From contig NZ_JAFJSY010000004.1 in the NCBI RefSeq assembly GCF_019857225.1, positions 124,001 to 188,000 of the forward strand: a stretch of 64,000 nt of DNA. The letters run 5' to 3'. The stretch is from Streptomyces plumbidurans. Its GTDB lineage: Bacteria; Actinomycetota; Actinomycetes; Streptomycetales; Streptomycetaceae. Position numbers and translations under genes: made by a program. Shown here one piece after another: positions 25,633-32,511 of the stretch; within the stretch, counting starts at the first letter, position 1, and each line of letters begins with the position of its first letter. The notes below the pieces were generated by a model. The model worked only from the letters and a program-made list of their open reading frames with translations. It made no database searches and had not been told where the DNA came from.

Positions 25633-26798
25633 ATCCGGCCCCCCTGCCAGGCGTAAAGCATCCAGCCGAACTCGTACGGCCGGCATTCGCGGTCCACTGA
25701 CAGGGGGCGGTACACCCGGTCCAGGGACTTCAGCCGGGCGCCCGGCGCGAGTCGCGTCGACAGGCCACGGGCGGCACGTACGGCCTTCTTCGGGTCGCCC
25801 CGGTAGACCTTGCGCCAGGTGGCGCCGAGCTCGTCGAGGATCATCGGCTCGCGGTGCTGAGAACCGGCCAGTTCGGGTACGTCCGTCATCCAGCGCAGCC
25901 CCTTGCGGACGGCCGCGCCGAAGTCGGTGCCGCCGGCGTCGGCGAGGTCGAACAGGGCGGTCGGGGCCATCGCGTGCTGATGGACGCTGTAGACGGGGTA
26001 GCCCTCCACGACACCGCCGGTGCGCGCGTCGTAGTGCCACCACCACTGCCCGCCCTCGCCCTGCAGTTCACAGATCCGCGCGGCACACGCCTCGGCCGCG
26101 GCCAGCGCCTCCGGGTCGCCGTCCCCGTCACCACTGGCATGGGCGCGGGCCAGCGCCTGCAGCGGGTAGGTCTGGTCGGCGAAGCAGCTGACGTGCGCCC
26201 GGTACCAGGGCACCAGGCCCGGGCCGGTGGCGTGCGGGAAGAGCGGACTGCCCTCGATCCGGGCCCGCAGCAGACGGTTGCGGGCCGCGGCGAAACGTGC
26301 CTCCACGTCGACCGTGTCACGCGCCGCCGTGAGGGCGGACAGCACCCAGGCGGCCTCGACGGTGTACTGCGGCCGGTCCTCGTCGTCCAGGGCGTCAACC
26401 CGGGCGACGGCGTCGGAGAGCTTGGGATGCTCGGTCTCGGCGGCGGCCCAGGCGATCAGTGCCGCGTCACCGAGATTGGTCACCGCGGGCAGCGATTCGA
26501 TCAGCAGGCCGGTGAACTCCTGCGCCGTACGCCCCCCGAGCACCGCACGCTGGCGGTCCTCGGGCAGAAAACGGACGCCCAGTGCGGTGATGGCCGCATA
26601 GCGGGTGCTGGTGCCCCGGCGCTCCAACGTCCATGAACCGTCCGGGGCTTGCTGTCCGGCCATGGTGAAGACGAAGGCCTCACTGCCGGGCAGCAGCATC
26701 GACGGAAGCCCCAACTCGGCGACGGTGAGAAGCCGTTGGGCGAGCGCAAGAAGCGGCGGTTCCTCCTGAGCGAGTGCCGCGAGACGTGTGGTGGTCAT
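25629..26798 (-). CDS. Conserved protein of unknown function, helical-repeat fold
   Basis: I do not recognise this 389-residue soluble protein with confidence. It has repeated helical segments separated by aromatic loops (DGSWTLERRGTSTRYAAI, NLGDAALIAWAAAET, YTVEAAWVLSALTAA, GGQWWWHYDARTGGVV, YPVYSVHQHAMAP), reminiscent of alpha/alpha-toroid proteins such as prenyltransferase/squalene-cyclase repeats or certain glycoside hydrolases and lyases. No signal peptide or membrane helix is seen. It is probably the first gene of the minus-strand operon and overlaps the WecG-like gene by 4 nt, so it should act with it, perhaps on a lipid-linked or nucleotide sugar. ATG at 26798 has only a weak ribosome site. 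Confidence 0.65.
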   Translation of the reverse strand: MTTTRLAALAQEEPPLLALAQRLLTVAELGLPSMLLPGSEAFVFTMAGQQAPDGSWTLERRGTSTRYAAITALGVRFLPEDRQRAVLGGRTAQEFTGLLIESLPAVTNLGDAALIAWAAAETEHPKLSDAVARVDALDDEDRPQYTVEAAWVLSALTAARDTVDVEARFAAARNRLLRARIEGSPLFPHATGPGLVPWYRAHVSCFADQTYPLQALARAHASGDGDGDPEALAAAEACAARICELQGEGGQWWWHYDARTGGVVEGYPVYSVHQHAMAPTALFDLADAGGTDFGAAVRKGLRWMTDVPELAGSQHREPMILDELGATWRKVYRGDPKKAVRAARGLSTRLAPGARLKSLDRVYRPLSVDRECRPYEFGWMLYAWQGGRI

Positions 26799-27018
26799 CT
26801 TTTGGGCACACCAACCCCCCTGTGGTCCTGTTGTGCACGGACTGGTGATCGCCAGTGCACGCACCGGTGATCGCCGCGGCGTGGATGGCCACGCGGCGGA
26901 AGACGGACGTCAGGTGTCGAGACCGACGTCGCTAGTGGTTTCAAGCACAGGTGTCCCCCACCCCGTTACCCCCCTGGGCACTACCGGTACGTGTGCTCAT
27001 TGTGCTGGATCTGCACAG

Positions 27019-27034
27019 ATAACACACATGTTAT
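27019..27034. promoter_or_regulatory. Perfect 6-4-6 inverted repeat in intergenic region
   Basis: ATAACA (27019-27024), CACA spacer, TGTTAT (27029-27034). It lies in the 280-bp gap between the acetyltransferase stop (27078) and the operon starting at 26798, in AT-rich sequence. It is a plausible operator or promoter element for the minus-strand polysaccharide operon. The rest of this gap holds no gene that I can support. Confidence 0.35.
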
Positions 27035-27077
27035 GCCGGTAGATGTTCGAAGATTTGCGGTTTGGGGGAAACCGGAG

Positions 27078-27677
27078 TCACGCACGTTCGAGGAGTTCAC
27101 TGTCCTTCTCGTCGTACAGCGCACCCGTCCGCGGGCACTCCCACACGCCCGGCTCGCCCTCGCGCTCGACAAGCCGTACGCCGGCCCGTCCGACCCAGCC
27201 GATCCGGCGCGCCGGAACACCGGCCACGAGAGCGAAGTCCGGTACGTCGCGGGTCACTACGGCGCCCGCCGCGACCAGCGCCCAGCGACCGACACGCACC
27301 GGCGCCACGCACACCGAACGGGCGCCCAGCGACGCGCCTTCGGCCACCGTCACCGCGACGGGCTCCCAGTCGCCGCCGCGCTTGAGCCGGCCCTCTTCGT
27401 CCACCGACCTCGGGAAGTAGTCGTTGGTCAGCACGGCCGCCGGGCCGACGAACACCCCGTCGGCGAGGACGGCAGGCTCGTAAACCAGCGCGTAGTTCTG
27501 CAACTTGACGTTGTCGCCGATCCGGACGCCGGGGCCGACATACGCTCCCCGGCCCACGATGCATCCGTTGCCCAGCAGGGCGTTCTCCCGGATCTGGGCC
27601 AGATCCCAGACCGTTGTCCCGTCGCCGACCGTGGCCGTCTCGTCGACCTGTGCGGTCGGCTGGATTCTGAAGCTCAA
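27078..27677 (-). CDS. WbpD/WlbB-like UDP-amino-sugar N-acetyltransferase
   Basis: Left-handed beta-helix acetyltransferase, 199 residues. WlbB/WbpD acetylate the 3-amino group of UDP-2-acetamido-3-amino-glucuronate. Hexapeptide turns run from residue 8 to about 165: AQVDETATVGDGTTVWD, QIRENALLGNGCIVGRG, KLQNYALVYEPAVL, VFVGPAAVLTNDYFPRS, CVAPVRVGRWALV. The VGPAAVLTNDYFPRS block and the segment after it are typical of WxcM-N/WbpD proteins. The C-terminal WECPRTGALYDEKD extension is also seen in some relatives. The start is TTG with AAAGG upstream. It lies 55 bp after the nucleotidyltransferase gene on the same strand. Confidence 0.82.
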   Translation of the reverse strand: MSFRIQPTAQVDETATVGDGTTVWDLAQIRENALLGNGCIVGRGAYVGPGVRIGDNVKLQNYALVYEPAVLADGVFVGPAAVLTNDYFPRSVDEEGRLKRGGDWEPVAVTVAEGASLGARSVCVAPVRVGRWALVAAGAVVTRDVPDFALVAGVPARRIGWVGRAGVRLVEREGEPGVWECPRTGALYDEKDSELLERA

Positions 27678-27732
27678 CGGGCAGAACCTTTCTTCTCGTT
27701 GCTGTCGCGGACGGGCGAGGAGGAAGAGGCCG

Positions 27733-28800
27733 TCATGACGAGATCTGCACCTTGCTGTGGTCGCCGAGGACGAAACGGTGGGCGGCAGGTCTGCGAGGTG
27801 CCGGAGTCACCTCGACATTGCGGCCGATGAGCGAGGCCTCCACGCGCCGGACCCCGCTCACGGAGGAGTCGCGCAGCACGATCGAGTACTCGATCTCGCT
27901 GTCCTCGATACGGCAGTCATCGGCGATCGAGGTGAAGGGGCCGACGTAGGAGTCGGTGATCACGGTGTGCGCGCCGACGACCACGGGACCCACGATCCGG
28001 CTGCCCGTCACCTTCGCCCCGGCCTCGATGCGCACCCGGCCGATGATCTCGCTGTCCTCGTCGACCGTGCCGTCGATCCTGCGCTCCAGGGTCTCCAGCA
28101 CGGAGCGGTTGACCTCCAGCATGTCGGTGACGTTCCCGGTGTCCTTCCAGTACCCGGAGATCGTCGTGGAGCGCACATCGCGTCCGGCGTCCAGCATCCA
28201 CTGGATGGCGTGGGTGATCTCCAACTCGCCGCGCCGGGACGGCTTGATGGCGCGCACGGCCTCATGGACGGCGGGGGTGAACAGATACACGCCCACCAGC
28301 GCGAGATCGCTCTTGGGGTGCTCGGGCTTCTCCTCCAGGCCGATCACCCGGCCCGCCGCGTCCAGTTGGGCCACTCCGAACGCGGTCGGGTTCGCCACCT
28401 TCGTCAACAGGATCTGCGCATCGGGCCGTTCGGCGCGGAAGGCGTCCACCAGGTCCCTGATGCCGCCGACGACGAAGTTGTCGCCGAGGTACATCACGAA
28501 GTCGTCCTCGCCCAGGAACTGCCGTGCGATCAACACCGCGTGGGCGAGCCCCAGCGGCTCGGCCTGCGGGATGTAGGTGACGTCGAGGCCGAACGCGGAA
28601 CCGTCGCCGACCGCCTCCCGGATCTCCTCGGCCGTCTCCCCCACGATGATCCCGACCTGCGTGATGCCCGCCTCCGCGATCGCCTCCAGTCCGTAGAACA
28701 ACACCGGCTTGTTCGCGACCGGTACGAGTTGCTTCGCCGACGTATGCGTGATGGGGCGCAAACGAGTACCTGAGCCACCGGACAACACGAGTGCCTTCAC
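27733..28800 (-). CDS. Glucose-1-phosphate thymidylyltransferase, StrD/long RmlA type
   Basis: Nucleotidyltransferase making an NDP-hexose (usually dTDP-glucose) from hexose-1-phosphate, 355 residues, the StrD length rather than the roughly 290 of short RmlA. Seen: MKALVLSGGSGTRLRP with the GxGTRLRP signature, KQLVPVANKPVLFYGLE, MYLGDNFVVGG with the metal-binding Asp, and EKPEHPKSDLALVGVYLF. A C-terminal left-handed beta-helix (about 250-345) follows. The start is GTG. No RmlB dehydratase is in the window, so its product may feed sugars made elsewhere or a dTDP-glucose-derived residue of the polymer. Confidence 0.88.
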   Translation of the reverse strand: MKALVLSGGSGTRLRPITHTSAKQLVPVANKPVLFYGLEAIAEAGITQVGIIVGETAEEIREAVGDGSAFGLDVTYIPQAEPLGLAHAVLIARQFLGEDDFVMYLGDNFVVGGIRDLVDAFRAERPDAQILLTKVANPTAFGVAQLDAAGRVIGLEEKPEHPKSDLALVGVYLFTPAVHEAVRAIKPSRRGELEITHAIQWMLDAGRDVRSTTISGYWKDTGNVTDMLEVNRSVLETLERRIDGTVDEDSEIIGRVRIEAGAKVTGSRIVGPVVVGAHTVITDSYVGPFTSIADDCRIEDSEIEYSIVLRDSSVSGVRRVEASLIGRNVEVTPAPRRPAAHRFVLGDHSKVQISS

Positions 28801-28814
28801 GCGATCACCATACT

Positions 28815-28832
28815 TTCGGCACAGTTGCCGAA
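28815..28832. promoter_or_regulatory. Inverted repeat upstream of the thymidylyltransferase gene
   Basis: TTCGGC (28815-28820) and GCCGAA (28827-28832) with a 6-bp spacer sit 14 bp before the GTG start. This may be an operator or a 5-prime leader hairpin controlling the thymidylyltransferase. Confidence 0.35.
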
Positions 28833-28953
28833 GAAAGGATTCCGCATATGTCTGGCTGGTCTGGAACGTCCGAGGTCGGCGGGGTGGCCGAGAACAGCTT
28901 CGACGGGCCCGATTCAGGGGACAAAGGTCCCTCTGCTCCCCCCCTACTGCCCC

Positions 28954-29688
28954 CTACTGCCCGTCGGCCGGAGCCGTCGCGGGCTTGGTGTGCAGGACCT
29001 CGCGGGCCTGTTCGGCGGCGCGGGTGATGCTCTCGCTGATGAAGTCGAGGAAGCGGGCGATGTTCTCCAGACGGTCGGCGGCCGGAGTTTCGGGGCCGAG
29101 GACGGCGACGCCCCGGCGTGCGGTCTCCACGAGCTGGTCGTTGGCCCGGGCGCTGGCGATCGTCGCCTGGTAGAAGAGCTCGTCGTCGACGATGTAGCGG
29201 TCGCGGCGGCGTTCGTCGCGTTCCCGGCGCACGAGGCTCTGGCTCTCCAGAAACGCGATCGCCTTGGACACGGACGCCGGGCTGACCTGGAGGTGCTGGG
29301 CGAGTTGTGACGCGGTGAGGCGGCCCGCGTCGGTGATGAAGAGGCAGGTCAGCACCCGCGCCGTCATCTTGGGCAGCCCCGAGGACATCAGCACGGTGGT
29401 CAGGGTCTCCTCGTACGCGGCCACCGCCTCGGCGTCGCGCCCGTGCGGCTGGGGGACCGACGTCGTCGCCCGGGAGGAGGCGGGCCTGCGCCGGTGGGCT
29501 CGGTGCTCGGTGGCCCGGTGGGCCAGGTCGGCGCGATAGGCGGTGGGGCCGCCGTTGCGCATCACCTCCCGCGTGACCGTCGAGGTCGGACGCCCCAGAC
29601 GCCGGGCGATCTCGGCGTAGGGGAGGTTGTCGGCCAGCCCCAGCGCGATCTGCCTGCGTTCGGACTGGGTGAGCCTGCCTCCCGGCAT
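28954..29688 (-). CDS. MarR/GbsR-family regulator with N-terminal IS30-like HTH
   Basis: Transcription factor of 244 residues with two DNA-binding modules. Residues about 5-50 resemble the HTH_38 domain of IS30 transposases (LTQSERRQIALGLADNL, YAEIARRLGRPTSTVTREV). Residues about 85-200 are a winged MarR/GbsR domain (GLPKMTARVLTCLFIT, QLAQHLQVSPASVSKAIAFL, RRERDERRRDRY). ATG at 29688 has GAGGAG upstream. It is divergent from the hydrolase at 29929 across an AT-rich region holding several TTGCA elements, which suggests it controls that hydrolase and itself. Confidence 0.82.
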   Translation of the reverse strand: MPGGRLTQSERRQIALGLADNLPYAEIARRLGRPTSTVTREVMRNGGPTAYRADLAHRATEHRAHRRRPASSRATTSVPQPHGRDAEAVAAYEETLTTVLMSSGLPKMTARVLTCLFITDAGRLTASQLAQHLQVSPASVSKAIAFLESQSLVRRERDERRRDRYIVDDELFYQATIASARANDQLVETARRGVAVLGPETPAADRLENIARFLDFISESITRAAEQAREVLHTKPATAPADGQ

Positions 29689-29768
29689 CGCGGTCTCCTC
29701 GGTGCTTTTGTGTGACGGCCTGCGTGATGGCCGTTCCTGAGGCGTCACCATAGCGTTCGCGTTCTCAT

Positions 29769-29864
29769 CATTGCAATGGACGGACCAGGAGTCGTTGCAT
29801 TAAATCTTGCCTCGTTGCAACACTTTAACTGCTCTGTACTGCAGCTATTCAATCGCAGTGCAAT
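29769..29864. promoter_or_regulatory. Cluster of TTGCAA-type operator-like sites
   Basis: Perfect palindromes CATTGCAATG (29769-29778) and GTTGCAAC (29814-29821), plus GTTGCAT (29794-29800) and TGCAAT (29859-29864), lie in an unusually AT-rich 170-bp divergent region. They are likely sites for the adjacent MarR/GbsR-type regulator and would overlap both promoters. Confidence 0.5.
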
Positions 29865-29928
29865 AAGCTTGTTGCCGCATGTTGGAAAGCAACGTAGCGT
29901 TTCAGGAGTCGGAAACAAGGAGGCAGGC

Positions 29929-30771
29929 ATGACGAAGAACAGCACCCCGCAGAGCAACACTCCCCAGAACGCGACCGGCGCGACCTGGACCGGCATGGTG
30001 CCCGTCGACGACACGGCCCTGGCCGTGACCGACACCGGCGGTCCCGGCGTTCCCGTCGTCTACCTCAACGGCCAGTTCGCCACGCAGGGCTACTGGCGAC
30101 GGGTCATCGCCGAACTGGGCACCGGATGGCGGCACATCACCTACGACGAGCGGGCGCGCGGCAGAAAATCGAAACGCTCGGCGGACTATTCCTTCGAGGC
30201 CGCCGTCCGGGACGTCGACGCCGTACTCGCGGCCCGGGGCGTGGACCGGGCGCTGCTGGTCGGCTGGTCCTACGGAGCCGTCGTCGGGGCACACTGGGCC
30301 CACCGGAACCCGGAGCGTTCACTGGGCGCGGTCCTGGTCGACGGCGCCTTCCCGTACGACTGGCTCGACGAGGCGATGGAGCAGCGGATCCGCAAGCAGT
30401 TCCGGCAGTGGGGCCCCTTCCTGCCGTTGCTGCGCCCGACGGGTCTGACCCCGCGGCTGAACGCCGAGCAGATGGCGGACAGCAACATCGAGCTCGGCAG
30501 GCTCTCCAGCGAACGTGAACTCGGCCCCGTACTGGACGCAATCACCGTCCCGGTGCGCTACGTCGTCGCCTCGGGGACGTCCCTGGGAAGCCGCGATGAC
30601 GAGCAGGAACAGATCCGCACCGGCCTCGACGCGGTAACCGCCCGCAATCCGCACATCAAGGTGAGCGCGAAGGTCGCCAGCAATCACGGGGCGATCCTGA
30701 AGAAGGATTTCCGGGCCGTCGTGGAGGCCGTGCGCGAGATCGCGGACCTCGACCGCGGCCGGGCGGAGTAG
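29929..30771 (+). CDS. Alpha/beta hydrolase
   Basis: Soluble alpha/beta-hydrolase-fold enzyme, 280 residues. The nucleophile elbow is GWSYGAVV with Ser114; HITYDERARGRK is the family loop after strand beta-4; ASNHGAIL near residue 250 carries the likely catalytic His. The ATG has a perfect AAGGAGG ribosome site. It is divergent from the MarR/GbsR regulator, a common arrangement for detoxifying or catabolic esterases induced by their substrate. The substrate is unknown. It is followed by a strong terminator. Confidence 0.85.
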   Translation: MTKNSTPQSNTPQNATGATWTGMVPVDDTALAVTDTGGPGVPVVYLNGQFATQGYWRRVIAELGTGWRHITYDERARGRKSKRSADYSFEAAVRDVDAVLAARGVDRALLVGWSYGAVVGAHWAHRNPERSLGAVLVDGAFPYDWLDEAMEQRIRKQFRQWGPFLPLLRPTGLTPRLNAEQMADSNIELGRLSSERELGPVLDAITVPVRYVVASGTSLGSRDDEQEQIRTGLDAVTARNPHIKVSAKVASNHGAILKKDFRAVVEAVREIADLDRGRAE

Positions 30772-30803
30772 ACACCACCCATGGTGGGGCGAAGGGCTCC
30801 CCT

Positions 30804-30843
30804 CACGTCGGCGCCGACCCTCTGATGGGACGGCGCCGACGTG
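30804..30843. terminator. Bidirectional hairpin terminator
   Basis: A 13-bp perfect stem: CACGTCGGCGCCG (30804-30816) pairs with CGGCGCCGACGTG (30831-30843) around a 14-nt loop. It lies between the convergent hydrolase (+) and dihydrofolate-reductase-like (-) genes. Confidence 0.8.
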
Positions 30844-30867
30844 CTTCGGCCGCCGAGCAGCAGCGAT

Positions 30868-31515
30868 TCAGCCGCCCGCGCGGGTGAACGTCAGGTGCGT
30901 GACTCCGCTGGGCGAGGAGGTGGCCTCGATGTCGTAGTCCTTCTCGAGGTCCTCCAGTTCGTCCCAGAGGCGTACGCCGCGCCCGAGCAGGATCGGGGCC
31001 ACCACGACGTGCATGTGGTCGATGAGCCGGGCGGCGAGGAACTCACGAACCACCGTGGCCCCTCCGCCGATGCGCACGTCCTGGCCCTCCGCGGCCTTGC
31101 GGGCCGCTTCGAGCGCCTCGGCGGGGGAGGCGTCGAGGAAGTGGAACGTCGTGCCGCCCTCCATCTCGATCGGCGGCCGTGTGTGGTGCGTGAGGATGAA
31201 CGTCGGTGTGTGGAACGGTGGGTTGGGCCCCCACCAGCCCTTCCACTCCGGGTCCTCGTGCCACCCGGGGAAGCCGTACTTCCCGGCGCCCATGATCTCG
31301 GCGCCGATCCCGGGGTTGAACTGCCGCGCGAAGGCGTCGTCGATGCCGGAGCTCCCGCCGGGCTTGCCGATCATGTCGTGCCAGAAACGGGTCTTGAACA
31401 TCCACTGGTGCAGCCGTTCGCCGGCGTGACCGAACGGCGCTTCCCGGCTCTGGCCCTCACCGGTGCCGAAACCGTCGAGCGAGATGGCGAAGTTGTGGAC
31501 GCGGGCGAGTGACAT
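30868..31515 (-). CDS. Dihydrofolate reductase/RibD C-terminal family protein
   Basis: Single-domain protein of 215 residues with the DHFR-like fold used by RibD reductase domains. Seen: N-terminal VHNFAISLDGFGTG, an NADPH-site IGGGATVVREFLAARLIDH and C-terminal PILLGRGVRLWDEL, all typical of this family. These proteins are annotated in actinomycetes as dihydrofolate reductase family proteins, but few have a proven substrate. It is not the main folate enzyme, whose motifs are absent. It is a single-gene unit, and the 192 bp upstream of it (31516-31707) contains no gene. Confidence 0.82.
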   Translation of the reverse strand: MSLARVHNFAISLDGFGTGEGQSREAPFGHAGERLHQWMFKTRFWHDMIGKPGGSSGIDDAFARQFNPGIGAEIMGAGKYGFPGWHEDPEWKGWWGPNPPFHTPTFILTHHTRPPIEMEGGTTFHFLDASPAEALEAARKAAEGQDVRIGGGATVVREFLAARLIDHMHVVVAPILLGRGVRLWDELEDLEKDYDIEATSSPSGVTHLTFTRAGG

Positions 31516-31707
31516 GGCTGGCGACTCCCTCTTCTCGGATCCGGCTTGTTCGGATCAGCTCGATCATGCGGGGACGATGGCCGTCATGCAGCGATGATGG
31601 CCGCCCCGTGTCATGACGTCCAATGCCAATCCGTCTCAGATGTCATGGATGAACTCAATACCGTCGATCCATGCCTGTACGCGTCAGCCGTCGCGGCCGT
31701 CGTCGCC

Positions 31708-32394
31708 TCAGCCGATGGGTGCCGGCATGGGCCGGACGGCGTAGTCGAGGCGGATGGTGTCCCCGGTGACGGGGTCGCCCAGTTCCACGGTCCAGCCGTC
31801 GGCGAACTGGTCCACGCCGGGGGCCATCGGGATGGTCCCGGAGATCAGGACCGTGCCCGGGACGAGGGCGTCACGCGAGCGCAGGACGTCGACCCAATAG
31901 GCGGGGGTGAGGAGTTCGGCGAGGGTGCCGTGCTGGATCTCGGTGCGCGTGTCGCCGTGGGTGACCCAGGCCCGCAGGGTGAGCTCGTCGACACGGGACT
32001 CCACGTCGGCAAGGCGCCAGGCGCGACGGGCGAGCACGTCCGGGCCGGCGTTCTTGCTCCAGGCCACCCCGTGCACCTCCAGGTCGCGGTCAGTGTGGTC
32101 GCAGGCGGCCGTCAGCAGCAGTTCCCCGCCGTCCGCGACGACCAGCGCCCACTCCGCCTCTCCGGACGTGCGCCCGTGCTGCGCCTGGACCCGGTCGGTC
32201 TGCTGTGCGAGGTAGGGGGAGACGGGGTAGAGGGCCGGCGTCACCGACGGACCCGGCACGCCCAGCTCGGCGAGTTCCGCGACATGCGCGGCGACGTCGT
32301 CCTGGCTGCGGCCGGCGTACCCGGCGTTGAGGACCTGGACGACGTCGACCTCGCGCATCGATCCGTCGGGCAGTTCGAAGGTCAGCACGGCCAT
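31708..32394 (-). CDS. DUF2848 family protein
   Basis: Cytoplasmic protein of 228 residues. The phrases VLNAGYAGRSQDDVAAHV, SGEAEWALVV, LTAACDHTDRDLE, WSKNAGPDVL and TVLISGTIPM fit the DUF2848 family, whose architecture recalls fumarylacetoacetate-hydrolase-like enzymes. ATG at 32394 is chosen because GGGAG lies 8 nt upstream and homologues start at this point. It is divergent from the MHS transporter across a region containing the GntR-type operator (32460-32476), so it likely belongs to the same catabolic regulon as the transporter, nitrilase and cupin. The reaction is unknown. Confidence 0.75.
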   Translation of the reverse strand: MAVLTFELPDGSMREVDVVQVLNAGYAGRSQDDVAAHVAELAELGVPGPSVTPALYPVSPYLAQQTDRVQAQHGRTSGEAEWALVVADGGELLLTAACDHTDRDLEVHGVAWSKNAGPDVLARRAWRLADVESRVDELTLRAWVTHGDTRTEIQHGTLAELLTPAYWVDVLRSRDALVPGTVLISGTIPMAPGVDQFADGWTVELGDPVTGDTIRLDYAVRPMPAPIG

Positions 32395-32459
32395 GAGGGC
32401 ACTCCCAGAGATCGCATCCACGGTGAACTTCTTGGCGCAGGGGCTTGCGCATACGACCT

Positions 32460-32476
32460 GTATACAAGAAGTATGC
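32460..32476. promoter_or_regulatory. GntR/FCD operator-like site, copy 1
   Basis: GTATACAAGAAGTATGC, within a 28-bp imperfect palindrome (32449-32476) formed by GCATAC, central TGTATACA and GTATGC. The same 17-mer with two changed central bases occurs at the start of the GntR regulator gene (36244-36260). It is placed between the divergent DUF2848 and MHS-transporter genes. Confidence 0.7.
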
Positions 32477-32511
32477 CGGAAGGTCGATGTCTCTCAGCAA
32501 GGATGGGAACC

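Noticed and set aside
3165-28800. Horizontally acquired island with attachment sites
   Set aside because: No tRNA, integrase, direct-repeat ends or sharp GC shift was seen at the borders; composition matches the flanks.
27733-28800. dTDP-rhamnose operon
   Set aside because: Only the thymidylyltransferase is present; no RmlB, RmlC or RmlD homologue is in the window, so a complete rhamnose pathway cannot be claimed here.
28954-29688. IS30 transposase fragment
   Set aside because: Only the N-terminal HTH resembles IS30; the rest is a complete MarR/GbsR domain, with no catalytic DDE region and no terminal inverted repeats.
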